From positions 119,238 to 183,237 of the forward strand of contig JAMPBO010000006.1 of assembly GCA_023666705.1 (NCBI GenBank): a DNA stretch of 64,000 nt, in the 5' to 3' direction. The DNA comes from Bacteroides sp. Lineage in GTDB: Bacteria; Bacillota; Clostridia; Lachnospirales; Lachnospiraceae. Positions 25,563 to 35,473 of this stretch are shown piece by piece (the first letter of the stretch is position 1; the number at the start of each line of letters is the position of its first letter). The notes under the pieces were generated by a model that saw nothing but the letters and a program-made list of their open reading frames with translations, had not been told where the DNA came from and did no database searches. The position numbers and the translations under genes are program-made.

Positions 25563-26017
25563 TTTATACTACACTTACGAAAAAAGCGTTAAATATTTGT
25601 TACACGGCACACCACGGACAGCTTGATAAGGGAGGGGTGCCCTATGTGTTTCATCCCTTACATCTTGCGGAACAGATGGAGGATGAAACTAGTGTCTGCA
25701 CGGCTCTGCTGCATGATGTTGTGGAGGATGGGCATGTCAGTCTTGCGGCATTGCGGGACGCAGGTTTTCCCGAACAGGTCGTGGAGGCGGTCAGGCTTCT
25801 TACCCGCCCAAAGGATATGGATTATATGGACTACATAAGAGGACTTGCACAAAATGAATTGGCGGCAAGGATTAAGCTGGCTGACCTTGAACACAATATG
25901 GATATGTCGCGGCTTACGGGCGTCAGGGAAAAGGACATGAAACGTGTGGAAAAATATAAAGAGGCAGTAAAAATATTAGGAGAATATCATGGAAAAGAAG
26001 GAAATGGTTTACTATAA
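25559..26017 (+). CDS. Small HD protein resembling MESH1/SAH (p)ppGpp hydrolases
   Basis: 152 residues. It shows the hydrolase half of Rel reduced to one domain: AHHGQ (H18/H19), FHPLHLA, CTALLHDVVEDG (H52, D53, E56, D57) and IKLADLEHNM (D109, N113). These correspond to the metal-binding and catalytic residues of the Rel/MESH1 hydrolase site, so ppGpp 3'-pyrophosphohydrolase activity is likely but unproven. There is no synthetase domain. The GTG start overlaps the EAL stop by four bases, implying translational coupling; the end overlaps the Lrp gene by 29 bases. Confidence 0.85.
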   Translation: MIYTTLTKKALNICYTAHHGQLDKGGVPYVFHPLHLAEQMEDETSVCTALLHDVVEDGHVSLAALRDAGFPEQVVEAVRLLTRPKDMDYMDYIRGLAQNELAARIKLADLEHNMDMSRLTGVREKDMKRVEKYKEAVKILGEYHGKEGNGLL

Positions 26018-26453
26018 ACTGGATGCGGTTGACGAGCAGATCCTTACAATGCTCCAGGATAATGCAAGGGTGTCCTTGAAGGAAATCGCAGAGCGGGTAT
26101 TTATGTCTCCCACAGCAGTGGGGGCAAGAATAGACAAAATGCTTCAGGAGGGCGTTCTGGAGGGATTTACGACACGGATTAATCCGGAAGCAATGGGACA
26201 TTACATCAAGGCATTTATTAACCTTCAGGTGGAGCCTGACCAGAAAAAGGAATTTTATCCGTACATAGACAGTGTTATGAATGTGGTGGAATGCAACTGT
26301 GTTACGGGTGATTACTCGATGCTGATTGAGGTCCGGTTTCCGACGACCACGGAGCTTGACCGTTTTATCGGAGAGCTGCAGAGGTTTGGAAAGACCAAAA
26401 CACAGATTGTTTTTTCCACTTGTGTAAAGCACCGCTGCAAATATTGGAGGTAA
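25989..26453 (+). CDS. Lrp/AsnC-family transcriptional regulator
   Basis: 154 residues. An N-terminal AsnC-type helix-turn-helix (LDAVDEQILTMLQDNARVSL, then MSPTAVGARIDKM) and a C-terminal RAM/ACT-like effector domain with CNCVTGDYSMLIEV. AGGAG precedes the ATG, which lies inside the HD gene. Lrp proteins usually sense amino acids; gdhA starts 160 bases downstream behind its own promoter and is a plausible target, but nothing in the sequence proves it. Confidence 0.92.
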   Translation: MEKKEMVYYKLDAVDEQILTMLQDNARVSLKEIAERVFMSPTAVGARIDKMLQEGVLEGFTTRINPEAMGHYIKAFINLQVEPDQKKEFYPYIDSVMNVVECNCVTGDYSMLIEVRFPTTTELDRFIGELQRFGKTKTQIVFSTCVKHRCKYWR

Positions 26454-26492
26454 GAAAAGATGCTTTGCCTCGCAAAAATATGTAATATGACG

Positions 26493-26529
26493 AAAAACTT
26501 GTTTTTTCAAACTAAAAACAAGTTTTTTC
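26493..26529 (+). terminator. Terminator after the Lrp gene
   Basis: A perfect 14-bp stem, AAAAACTTGTTTTT (26493-26506) with AAAAACAAGTTTTT (26514-26527), loop TCAAACT, followed by T and C. It ends immediately before the -35 box of gdhA. Confidence 0.85.
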
Positions 26530-27949
<1,420 letters not shown>

Positions 27950-27982
27950 CCGCAAGGTCACTGACATGATATAAGATATTTC

Positions 27983-28030
27983 AAAGGGGCTGTCGCAGTA
28001 AGATTTAAGGAACTGTGACAGTCCCTTTTT
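27983..28030 (+). terminator. Terminator after gdhA
   Basis: AAAGGGGCTGTC pairs with GACAGTCCCTTTTT (one G-T or bulge) around a loop of about 20 bases and ends in a T-run. It is the same GGGCTGTC/GACAGTCC family as the hairpins after aspS and the aspartate kinase gene. Confidence 0.85.
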
Positions 28031-28075
28031 GGACGAATGAAGAGGAAAAAATATATTTTAACTTTGCTGCCGCAT

Positions 28076-28104
28076 TTGACTGAAAAATTAGAAAATGGTA
28101 TGAT
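28076..28104 (+). promoter_or_regulatory. Promoter of the ParB-like/BMP gene
   Basis: TTGACT at 28076-28081, 17-bp spacer, TATGAT at 28099-28104; the start codon is 55 bases downstream of the -10 box. Confidence 0.78.
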
Positions 28105-28158
28105 ACTAAATATGATTACGCACAATTGAGTTTATTTCCTACGGGGAAAGGAGAACAC

Positions 28159-30114
28159 ATGTCATATGTTGAATATGAAAAGGCACAGAAATTAGGATTA
28201 AAGGCCTTTAAAAATGCAATTGCAAAGGGAGAGTCTGAGTATCTTCCCGTGCTTGATGAAATATTGGAGGATGCTGAAATACAAAGCGAAGTAAATCTTG
28301 GACTTGTGGATATTCCGCTTGACAGAGTTGTGGGAACAAGCAATATGGGCAGAACCTATGCGTTTGCCAACAACTTTATGCCTATCCTTGATTATAAGAC
28401 GGAGTTTGGTGCAAAATGGTCCTCCCTTTGTGACAGTCAGGTTGAGGAGGGGATACGTGACCCCATAAAGGTTTATGAATACATGAACTACTTTTATGTC
28501 GTGGAGGGGAACAAAAGAGTTTCCGTATTAAAATATTTTGAGGCGGTAACAATCCCTGCGATGGTCACAAGGAAAATACCGAAGAAATCGGACAATCTGC
28601 AGGTTAAAATATATTATGAATTCATGGATTTCTACAAAATCACGGGAATTAATTATCTGTGGTTTTCCCAGGAGGGCTGTTTCCAGAGGATGCTTGAGCT
28701 TACATCACAGGATGTGGAGGCGGAATGGAATGAAGAACAGGTCAGGGACTTTGGCTCGGCACATCACAATTTCTGTAAGGCACTGCAATCAAAAAAGGGT
28801 GAAAAGCTGCCGATAACAAGCGGTGATGCATTTTTGATATTTATAGACTTATATGGCTATGAAGCAATCAAAAACCTTACAGAAGCGGAAATGAAAGAGA
28901 AAATCCATCTTCTCTGGGATGAATTTTTAATAGAGTCAAAGGGCAGGGAAGTGAAGCTTGCCATGGAGCCGTCAAAGAAAGGCAGGAAGAAGTTGACGGA
29001 TTATTTCTCAAGCTCATCGCCAAAGAAGGTTATGGTTGCATTTGTATTTGACAAAAATCCGGATGAGTCAGACTGGCTTTACGGACATGAGCTTGGAAGA
29101 ATTTATCTTGAGGAAAATTGTAAGGACCGAATCAAAACGGTGAAGGTACATAACCTCAACTCGGAGGAGGACGCCGTAATTGCAATGGAGGACCTGATTC
29201 TCATGGGTGTGAAGATTATTTTCACAACCTCATCCAAGCAGGTTAAGGCAAGCCTTAAGGTTGCGGTCAACCACCCTGACGTAAGCATATTAAACTGTTC
29301 CCTTAATACGTCGCACAAAATTATAAGTACCTATTATGCAAGGCTGTATGAGGTTAAATTTCTTGCAGGAATGGTTGCAGGTGCACTTACCAAAAACGGA
29401 AAGATAGGATACATAGCAGATTATCCGATTATCGGTATGCCTGCAAATGTAAATGCGTTTGCACTGGGTGCCAAGATGGTAAATCCTTATGCAAAGGTCT
29501 ATTTGGAATGGACGACGATAAGGGATGTGTCAATAGAAAGCGTTCTGGAAAAATTCAGACAACTGAATATAGAATATGTTTCCGACCAGCTTATGTTCCG
29601 TTCGGAGGTCAACAACAGACAGTTTGGACTTTACAGCATTGTTGGCGGTAAGATAGAAAATCTTGCCATGCCTGTGTATTTATGGGGCGTCTTTTATGAA
29701 AAGCTTGTAGACTCCATTGTGAGCGGCGCCTTGAATGAGGAGATTTCAAATATTGATGAGGCACTTAATTATTGGTGGGGATTGTCATCGGGTGTTGTAG
29801 ACCTGATATGCTCGGAGAAGATACCTGAGGGAACGAAGAAGCTTGTTGAAATTATGAAAGAGCTTATCATGGAGAATAAAATAAGTCCGTTTCAGGGAAC
29901 CATTACCTCAAGGTCAGGTGAAAAAAAGAATGACGGCGGTGGAGAAATGCTTCCTGAGGATATCATGCTTATGAACTACCTTGTAGATAATATCGAAGGT
30001 GAAATACCGGAGATAGAAGAGCTTAAGGATGAGGCAAAGAAAATCGTTGAGCTGAAAGGAGTTGCCGAGAACACGGAGGATGCAGAAGCTGCAATGCCGG
30101 ATGAGGAGAATTAA
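28159..30114 (+). CDS. Cytosolic fusion of a ParB-like domain with a BMP/PnrA-type binding domain
   Basis: 651 residues from ATG 28159, which follows AAAGGAG; an earlier in-frame ATG (28126) lacks a site. There is no signal peptide or lipobox. The N-terminal part (about 60-140) carries DPIKVYEYMNYFYVVEGNKR and RVSVLKYF, the fold signature of ParB/sulfiredoxin-like domains. A middle region of unknown type follows. From about residue 289 the sequence (VMVAFVFDKNPDESDWLYGH, then ARLYEVKFLAGMVAGAL and GKIGYIADYPIIGMPANVNA) matches BMP-family lipoproteins such as PnrA, which bind nucleosides. A charged Glu-rich tail ends the protein. A ligand sensor inside the cell is my inference; the ligand is unknown. 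Confidence 0.82.
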   Translation: MSYVEYEKAQKLGLKAFKNAIAKGESEYLPVLDEILEDAEIQSEVNLGLVDIPLDRVVGTSNMGRTYAFANNFMPILDYKTEFGAKWSSLCDSQVEEGIRDPIKVYEYMNYFYVVEGNKRVSVLKYFEAVTIPAMVTRKIPKKSDNLQVKIYYEFMDFYKITGINYLWFSQEGCFQRMLELTSQDVEAEWNEEQVRDFGSAHHNFCKALQSKKGEKLPITSGDAFLIFIDLYGYEAIKNLTEAEMKEKIHLLWDEFLIESKGREVKLAMEPSKKGRKKLTDYFSSSSPKKVMVAFVFDKNPDESDWLYGHELGRIYLEENCKDRIKTVKVHNLNSEEDAVIAMEDLILMGVKIIFTTSSKQVKASLKVAVNHPDVSILNCSLNTSHKIISTYYARLYEVKFLAGMVAGALTKNGKIGYIADYPIIGMPANVNAFALGAKMVNPYAKVYLEWTTIRDVSIESVLEKFRQLNIEYVSDQLMFRSEVNNRQFGLYSIVGGKIENLAMPVYLWGVFYEKLVDSIVSGALNEEISNIDEALNYWWGLSSGVVDLICSEKIPEGTKKLVEIMKELIMENKISPFQGTITSRSGEKKNDGGGEMLPEDIMLMNYLVDNIEGEIPEIEELKDEAKKIVELKGVAENTEDAEAAMPDEEN

Positions 30115-30117
30115 CAA

Positions 30118-30708
30118 ATGAAAATTTTGTTGTTGGCGGATGAAGAGTCAAAATATTATTGGGATTTTTTTGAAAAGAAAAAGCTGGAAAACATAGATTT
30201 GATTATATCGTGTGGTGATTTGGCACCACAGTTTTTGTCGTTCCTTGCCACATTTTCCAAGGTTCCCATCTTGTATGTGAAGGGAAACCACGATTACTGT
30301 TATGACGAGACGCCCCCGGATGGCTGCATCTGCATTGATGATGATATTTATGTGCATGAGGGCGTGAAAATAATGGGGCTTGGAGGCTGCATGAGCTACA
30401 ATTACGGACCACTGCAGTTTACTGAGGAGGAAATGAAAAAGAGAGCCAAAAAGCTTAGGAGAAAGGCAAAAAAGCTGGGCGGTATAGATGTACTGATTAC
30501 ACATTCACCTGCATACCGGCTGAATGACGGGCAGGACCTGCCGCATACAGGTTTTCAGGTGTTCCTTGACCTGATGGATGAGTATAAGCCACAGCTTTTT
30601 GCACACGGTCATGTACACATCAATTATGGCAGGGACTTTAAGAGGGAGTCCACATATAACGGCACCAAGGTGATTAATGCATTTGAAAAATATATTGTGG
30701 AAATATAA
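30118..30708 (+). CDS. Calcineurin-like metallophosphoesterase
   Basis: 196 residues, three bases after the BMP-fusion stop and therefore cotranscribed. Metal-site motifs: LIISCGDL, VKGNHDY, LITHSPAY and FAHGHVHINYG. The first motif, normally DxH, reads ADEES, so the histidine is replaced and one metal ligand may be missing or changed. A lysine-rich stretch sits at about residues 105-125. Substrate unknown; the linkage suggests a nucleotide or phosphoprotein connected with its neighbours, but that is speculative. Confidence 0.88.
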   Translation: MKILLLADEESKYYWDFFEKKKLENIDLIISCGDLAPQFLSFLATFSKVPILYVKGNHDYCYDETPPDGCICIDDDIYVHEGVKIMGLGGCMSYNYGPLQFTEEEMKKRAKKLRRKAKKLGGIDVLITHSPAYRLNDGQDLPHTGFQVFLDLMDEYKPQLFAHGHVHINYGRDFKRESTYNGTKVINAFEKYIVEI

Positions 30709-30713
30709 AGAAG

Positions 30714-30742
30714 TTGTGTATAAATGCATAGTTTGATATAAT
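30714..30742 (+). promoter_or_regulatory. Promoter of the Ser/Thr kinase gene
   Basis: TTGTGT at 30714-30719, 17-bp spacer, perfect TATAAT at 30737-30742, 38 bases before the start codon. Confidence 0.78.
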
Positions 30743-30779
30743 AAATAACATCTTTTGTTTTATAAATAGGAGGAACCAT

Positions 30780-33191
30780 ATGCAAACAAGGTACGACAGA
30801 TGTCCGAATTGCATGCAGGCAATTCAGGAAAATGAGGATACATGTTCATACTGCGGGTTTGATATAAATGGATACGAGGAACGGTCCAATTGTCTCAAGC
30901 CGTTTACTGTTTTAGAAAATAAATATATGCTTGGACGTGTAATAGGTGTCGGCGGCTTTGGCATAACATATATAGGATGGGATTTAAATCTCCAGACATA
31001 TATTGCGATTAAGGAATATTTCCCTGACAGTATTGCAGGGCGTGATGCATCAAGGTCTGAGGAGGTTATACCAAACGAGGGAAGCAGGGAAATATATGAC
31101 AAGGGCTTGAAGCGTTATGTTGAGGAAGCCCAAAATATTTCCAGGTTCTACCAGCTTCAGGGTATTGTTTCCGTAAAGGATTTCTTCTATGCAAACGGAA
31201 CGGCTTACATCGTAATGGAATACATAAATGGAATTAACCTTAAGGAGTATCTGAAAAATTGTGGTGGAAGACTGGACGAGGCAACGGTGCTTGCACTGAT
31301 GAAGCCAGTATTTGAATCAATGTATCAGATACACAATTCGGGGCTCGTCCACAGGGATATCAGTCCTGATAACATAATGGTTGATACCGAGGGAAAGATA
31401 AAGCTTATCGATTTTGGTTCGGCGAGAGGACAGTCGGCGGAGAGCGATAAGACCTACACGGTAATTTTAAAGCATGGTTATGCACCGTCGGAGCAGTATT
31501 ATGCAAAAGGAAATCAGGGACCATGGACGGATATATACAGTCTTTGTGCGACCATGTACAAAATGCTTACAGGTATGGTGCCTCCAAACAGTGTGGAGAG
31601 AATGGAGCAGGATATGTACCAGTCTCCGTCCTCCATGGGCATTCCGGTTTCACAACGCACGGCAAGCGTACTGGCAAAGGGGCTTGCAGTTAAAATAAAT
31701 GACAGATATCAAAATATCGGGCAGCTTCTCACGGACCTTTACGGGGAGGCACCGGTTGTACAGGCAGGCAGCAGCATTCCGATAGCTTCGGCAGCCGCAC
31801 AGGCAAACAGCATGTCATTGTCAAAGCAGTCCATGCATATCAGCGGACCTGTGGGGGCAAGCACGAAGGGAAAGGACAACCGGAAAACAGGTTACATTGT
31901 CATTAGTGCACTGGCTGCAGTTGTTCTTGTGGCTGTGCTTGCAATCGTGTTAGGCGGCGGTGGAGATAAAAAGAAGAAGGAAACGACAGAGTCTCAGCCT
32001 GTGGCATCATCAGGAGACAGCGGTACCGGTGAAAAAACGGATGATACCACAGAGACGACAACGGAGAAAGATACAGAAGGAAGCACGGAGGAAGGCGGCT
32101 ATGTATACCAAAGTCCGAAAGAGCTTTCAGATAACTGGAGAGATTATCAGTTTCGGGTGAACGATACCATGTACCAGCTTCCTGTACCATATGCCGACTG
32201 GATTGCGGCAGGCTGGAAAGCTGACCGTATACCGACTACCTTGGCAGCAGGTGCAGATGATACGGTACAATTTCATATGGACGGCGTGCAGCTATATGCT
32301 ACGATTGCCAATTTTGGATTATCCGAGCTGGACATCAGCGACTGCTTTATCATCGGAATCAGAATTGAAATAGAGGATATCAGCGAGAATATGGAGTTTG
32401 AGCTTCCGGCAGGAATTATGCTGGGCAAGGCAAGCGAAGCAGATATAAAAGTAAGCTATGGGGCACCCGAATATAGATTCGAGGATGAGGACGACGGAGC
32501 GGTCCGCCTTGATTATGCAGGAGATTCATGGGACGATGGAATGGATTTGAAGGTTGATGCAGATGGGAAGCTCAGTTCAATCCGCATGGCAAATATTGCC
32601 GTACCGGAGGGATTAGAGAGTGAGCCGTCACAGATTAGCACGGATGCACCGGGCATCAATGATTTGTATAAGGCACCGGAAGGTCCGTCTACAGACCGGT
32701 TTGATGCAATTATTACCTTGGATGGGGTAAATTACCAGCTTCCTGTACCTGCGTCAGTGCTTGCAGAAAACGGATGGATTCTGGATACGGCAACGGAGGA
32801 ATACCTTTTAGGTGAGGATATGACGACAACCTATATGGAGAAGAATGGTAGCAGAATAGAGGTTAAGCTTTACAACTATACGCAAAATGCAATACTTCCG
32901 ATAAATGCATATGTGGTTCAGATTGGAGTTGAGGCGGGTTATATAGACCTCGATGTTGTTTTTCCGGGAGGGCTTAAGCTCGGAGGTGACGCATCGGAGT
33001 TTGGGAAGCTGTATGGTGATTTGGGTGATGATTATTTTGTAAGTGAATATTCGACAGCAACCTATGAGCATGCGTATTATTACTATAACACGAAAACCTT
33101 TGAATATGTTTTAATGTCCATACGGTCAAATCCTGAAACGGGAAAGATTGAGTCGATAGATTGCGAGAATAAACCAAACAGCGTAAATTAA
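30780..33191 (+). CDS. Transmembrane Ser/Thr protein kinase with zinc ribbon and duplicated outer domain
   Basis: 803 residues. A four-Cys zinc ribbon (C8, C11, C22, C25), then a Hanks-type kinase domain (about 45-300): the Gly loop GVGGFGITY, IAIKEYFPD with the ATP lysine, HRDISPDNIMV and IDFGSAR. A TM helix (about 371-391) is followed by a Thr/Glu-rich spacer and two copies of one outer domain (about 455-600 and 645-800), each starting with YQLPVP and containing a Leu/Gly-rich LGKAS or LGGDAS turn. No PASTA repeats are present. The ribosome site is AGGAGG. The outer domain is not one I recognise; it probably senses something at the cell surface. Confidence 0.93.
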   Translation: MQTRYDRCPNCMQAIQENEDTCSYCGFDINGYEERSNCLKPFTVLENKYMLGRVIGVGGFGITYIGWDLNLQTYIAIKEYFPDSIAGRDASRSEEVIPNEGSREIYDKGLKRYVEEAQNISRFYQLQGIVSVKDFFYANGTAYIVMEYINGINLKEYLKNCGGRLDEATVLALMKPVFESMYQIHNSGLVHRDISPDNIMVDTEGKIKLIDFGSARGQSAESDKTYTVILKHGYAPSEQYYAKGNQGPWTDIYSLCATMYKMLTGMVPPNSVERMEQDMYQSPSSMGIPVSQRTASVLAKGLAVKINDRYQNIGQLLTDLYGEAPVVQAGSSIPIASAAAQANSMSLSKQSMHISGPVGASTKGKDNRKTGYIVISALAAVVLVAVLAIVLGGGGDKKKKETTESQPVASSGDSGTGEKTDDTTETTTEKDTEGSTEEGGYVYQSPKELSDNWRDYQFRVNDTMYQLPVPYADWIAAGWKADRIPTTLAAGADDTVQFHMDGVQLYATIANFGLSELDISDCFIIGIRIEIEDISENMEFELPAGIMLGKASEADIKVSYGAPEYRFEDEDDGAVRLDYAGDSWDDGMDLKVDADGKLSSIRMANIAVPEGLESEPSQISTDAPGINDLYKAPEGPSTDRFDAIITLDGVNYQLPVPASVLAENGWILDTATEEYLLGEDMTTTYMEKNGSRIEVKLYNYTQNAILPINAYVVQIGVEAGYIDLDVVFPGGLKLGGDASEFGKLYGDLGDDYFVSEYSTATYEHAYYYYNTKTFEYVLMSIRSNPETGKIESIDCENKPNSVN

Positions 33192-33230
33192 AGTATATTA
33201 AATAAAGACGTATTCAAGGAGGTATATAGA

Positions 33231-34589
33231 ATGGCAGAAATAAGTTTTGATGAGATAATAGATGAATACGTTCGTTTCTGTAACGAATCAGGGAAAATAG
33301 ACCTGAATTTATATGAGGAATATAACGTAAAACGAGGATTAAGAGACTCCAATGGACGGGGCGTGCTTACAGGACTGACTGAGGTTTCAGATGTGGTTGC
33401 CTTTAAGGTGGAGGAAGGAAAGAGAATACCGATACAGGGTGAATTGTATTTTCAGGGGTATGAGGTGAAGAAGCTTGTGGAGGGCTTCCGAAACAGCCTT
33501 TACGGCTTTGAGGAGGCAACCTACCTGCTTTTATTCGGAGAGCTGCCTACTAAGCCACAGCTTGAGAGCTTTGTTGAGGTTTTGGAGGATTTAAGGCAAT
33601 TGCCGGAATCCTTTAACCGTGATGTCATCATGAAGGCTCCGAGCAATGATATGATGAATGTGTTACAAAAATGTGTGCTGACGCTTTATTCATACGATGC
33701 AAACCCAAATGATTTAAGCATCAAAAATGTTTTGATGCAGTGCCTGAAGCTGATTGCACAGTTTCCTGTTATGGCGGCTTATGGCTATCAGGCATACAGA
33801 CATTACTATATGGATAAGAGCCTCGTCATCCACAGACCGAAGAAAGGACTTTCAACGGCGGAAAACATTTTAAGACTTCTTCGTACAGACGGAAAATATA
33901 CGGAGCTTGAGGCGAAGGTACTGGATGTCTGCCTTGTCATACATGCCGAGCATGGCGGCGGTAACAATTCCACTTTTACGACACATGTGCTTTCGTCAAC
34001 GGGAACGGATACATATTCAGCGGTGGCAGCCTCACTTGGCTCCCTGAAGGGACCAAGACACGGTGGAGCAAACCTTAAGGTTCAGCAGATGTTTGATGAC
34101 CTAAAGAGTCATGTTAAGGATTGGCAAAATGAGGATGAGATAACGGATTATCTCCAAGGTCTTCTTGATAAAAAGGGCTTTGACAAGTCAGGTCTGATAT
34201 ACGGCATGGGTCATGCGGTTTACAGTGAGTCGGATCCGAGGGCGGTTATATTGAAAAAATATGCAAGAAAGCTGTCGGAGGAGAAAGGGCTGGAGGAAGA
34301 ATTTGCACTGTATGACAGAGTTGAAACGATAGCGGCAAGGCTTATCGCGGAACACAGAAAGACCTTTAAGACGGTAAGTGCAAATGTTGATTTTTACAGC
34401 GGCTTCGTTTACACGATGCTCAAGCTGCCAATCGAAATATTTACACCGATATTTGCCATATCAAGAATATCAGGCTGGTCGGCGCACCGTATTGAGGAGC
34501 TTGTAAACAAGGGTAAAATCATAAGACCTGCATACAAGTTTGTCGGTCTGCATAAGGACTATGTCCCGATTGAACAAAGGAAATGGTAG
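33231..34589 (+). CDS. gltA: Citrate synthase
   Basis: 452 residues. Catalytic regions HAEHGGGNNSTFTTHV, GPRHGGANLKVQ and YGMGHAVYSESDPRA, plus the C-terminal VSANVDFYSGFVY. It condenses oxaloacetate and acetyl-CoA, feeding 2-oxoglutarate and, through gdhA, glutamate synthesis in an incomplete TCA cycle. AAGGAGG precedes the ATG. It follows the kinase gene by 39 bases and the next gene begins 10 bases after it, so a run of cotranscribed genes is likely. A 2-methylcitrate synthase role cannot be excluded. Confidence 0.95.
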   Translation: MAEISFDEIIDEYVRFCNESGKIDLNLYEEYNVKRGLRDSNGRGVLTGLTEVSDVVAFKVEEGKRIPIQGELYFQGYEVKKLVEGFRNSLYGFEEATYLLLFGELPTKPQLESFVEVLEDLRQLPESFNRDVIMKAPSNDMMNVLQKCVLTLYSYDANPNDLSIKNVLMQCLKLIAQFPVMAAYGYQAYRHYYMDKSLVIHRPKKGLSTAENILRLLRTDGKYTELEAKVLDVCLVIHAEHGGGNNSTFTTHVLSSTGTDTYSAVAASLGSLKGPRHGGANLKVQQMFDDLKSHVKDWQNEDEITDYLQGLLDKKGFDKSGLIYGMGHAVYSESDPRAVILKKYARKLSEEKGLEEEFALYDRVETIAARLIAEHRKTFKTVSANVDFYSGFVYTMLKLPIEIFTPIFAISRISGWSAHRIEELVNKGKIIRPAYKFVGLHKDYVPIEQRKW

Positions 34590-34599
34590 GGGGATTTTT

Positions 34600-35466
34600 A
34601 TGTGGATTGCAGATGGCTGGGATGATTATGAGGTTATAGACTGCAGTGAGGGAGAAAAGCTGGAACGCTGGGGCAAATATATCCTGCTCCGTCCGGACCC
34701 TCAGGTTATATGGAATACGCCAAAGAAAAATGGCACATGGAAAAAAATAAATGCCCACTATCACAGAAGCAAAAGCGGCGGCGGTGAATGGGAATTCATA
34801 AAGCTGCCAGAGCAGTGGCAAATCGGGTATAAGGGGCTGAGATTTAATCTTAAGCCCTTTGCCTTTAAGCATACGGGACTTTTTCCGGAGCAGGCGGTTA
34901 ATTGGGATTGGTTTGGGAATATTATAAGACAGGCAGACCGGACGGTTAAGGTGCTGAATCTCTTTGCCTATACAGGCGGTGCAACACTTGCCGCTGCAAA
35001 GGCAGGTGCTGCTGTCACTCATGTGGATGCCTCAAAGGGCATGGTAAATTGGGCAAAGGAAAATGCCACATCCTCCGGTTTGGCAGATGCACCTGTAAGG
35101 TGGCTGGTTGACGACTGTGTTAAGTTCGTGGAAAGAGAAATCAGGCGTGGAAACAAATATGATGGAATTATAATGGATCCGCCGTCCTATGGCAGGGGAC
35201 CAAAGGGAGAGATTTGGAAGCTGGAGGAACGCATTTACCCGTTTATTGGGCTGTGCAGTAAGCTTTTGTCAGATGACCCGCTATTTTTTCTTGTAAATTC
35301 ATATACGACAGGACTTGCTCCGTCTGTGCTTTGCTATATGATAGAAACGACAGTTGGGAAAAAATACGGAGGAAAAACGGAAGCATCGGAAATTGGACTT
35401 CCCGTAACTGAAACAGGACTTTGTCTTCCTTGTGGTGCTTCAGGGAGATGGGTAAGTAAGGAGTAA
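34600..35466 (+). CDS. Class I SAM-dependent methyltransferase, RlmI-like (COG1092)
   Basis: 288 residues from ATG 34600, preceded by TAGGGGGA; longer in-frame starts run back into the citrate synthase gene. Motif I LNLFAYTGGATLAAAKAGA, HVDASKGMVNWAKEN, and motif IV DPPSYGRGPKGEIWKLEE. The DPPSYGRG form fits the rRNA-cytosine methyltransferase-like group, but the PUA domain of true RlmI is absent, so the substrate is unassigned. Seven bases separate it from the cardiolipin synthase gene. Confidence 0.88.
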   Translation: MWIADGWDDYEVIDCSEGEKLERWGKYILLRPDPQVIWNTPKKNGTWKKINAHYHRSKSGGGEWEFIKLPEQWQIGYKGLRFNLKPFAFKHTGLFPEQAVNWDWFGNIIRQADRTVKVLNLFAYTGGATLAAAKAGAAVTHVDASKGMVNWAKENATSSGLADAPVRWLVDDCVKFVEREIRRGNKYDGIIMDPPSYGRGPKGEIWKLEERIYPFIGLCSKLLSDDPLFFLVNSYTTGLAPSVLCYMIETTVGKKYGGKTEASEIGLPVTETGLCLPCGASGRWVSKE

Positions 35467-35473
35467 TGGTTGA

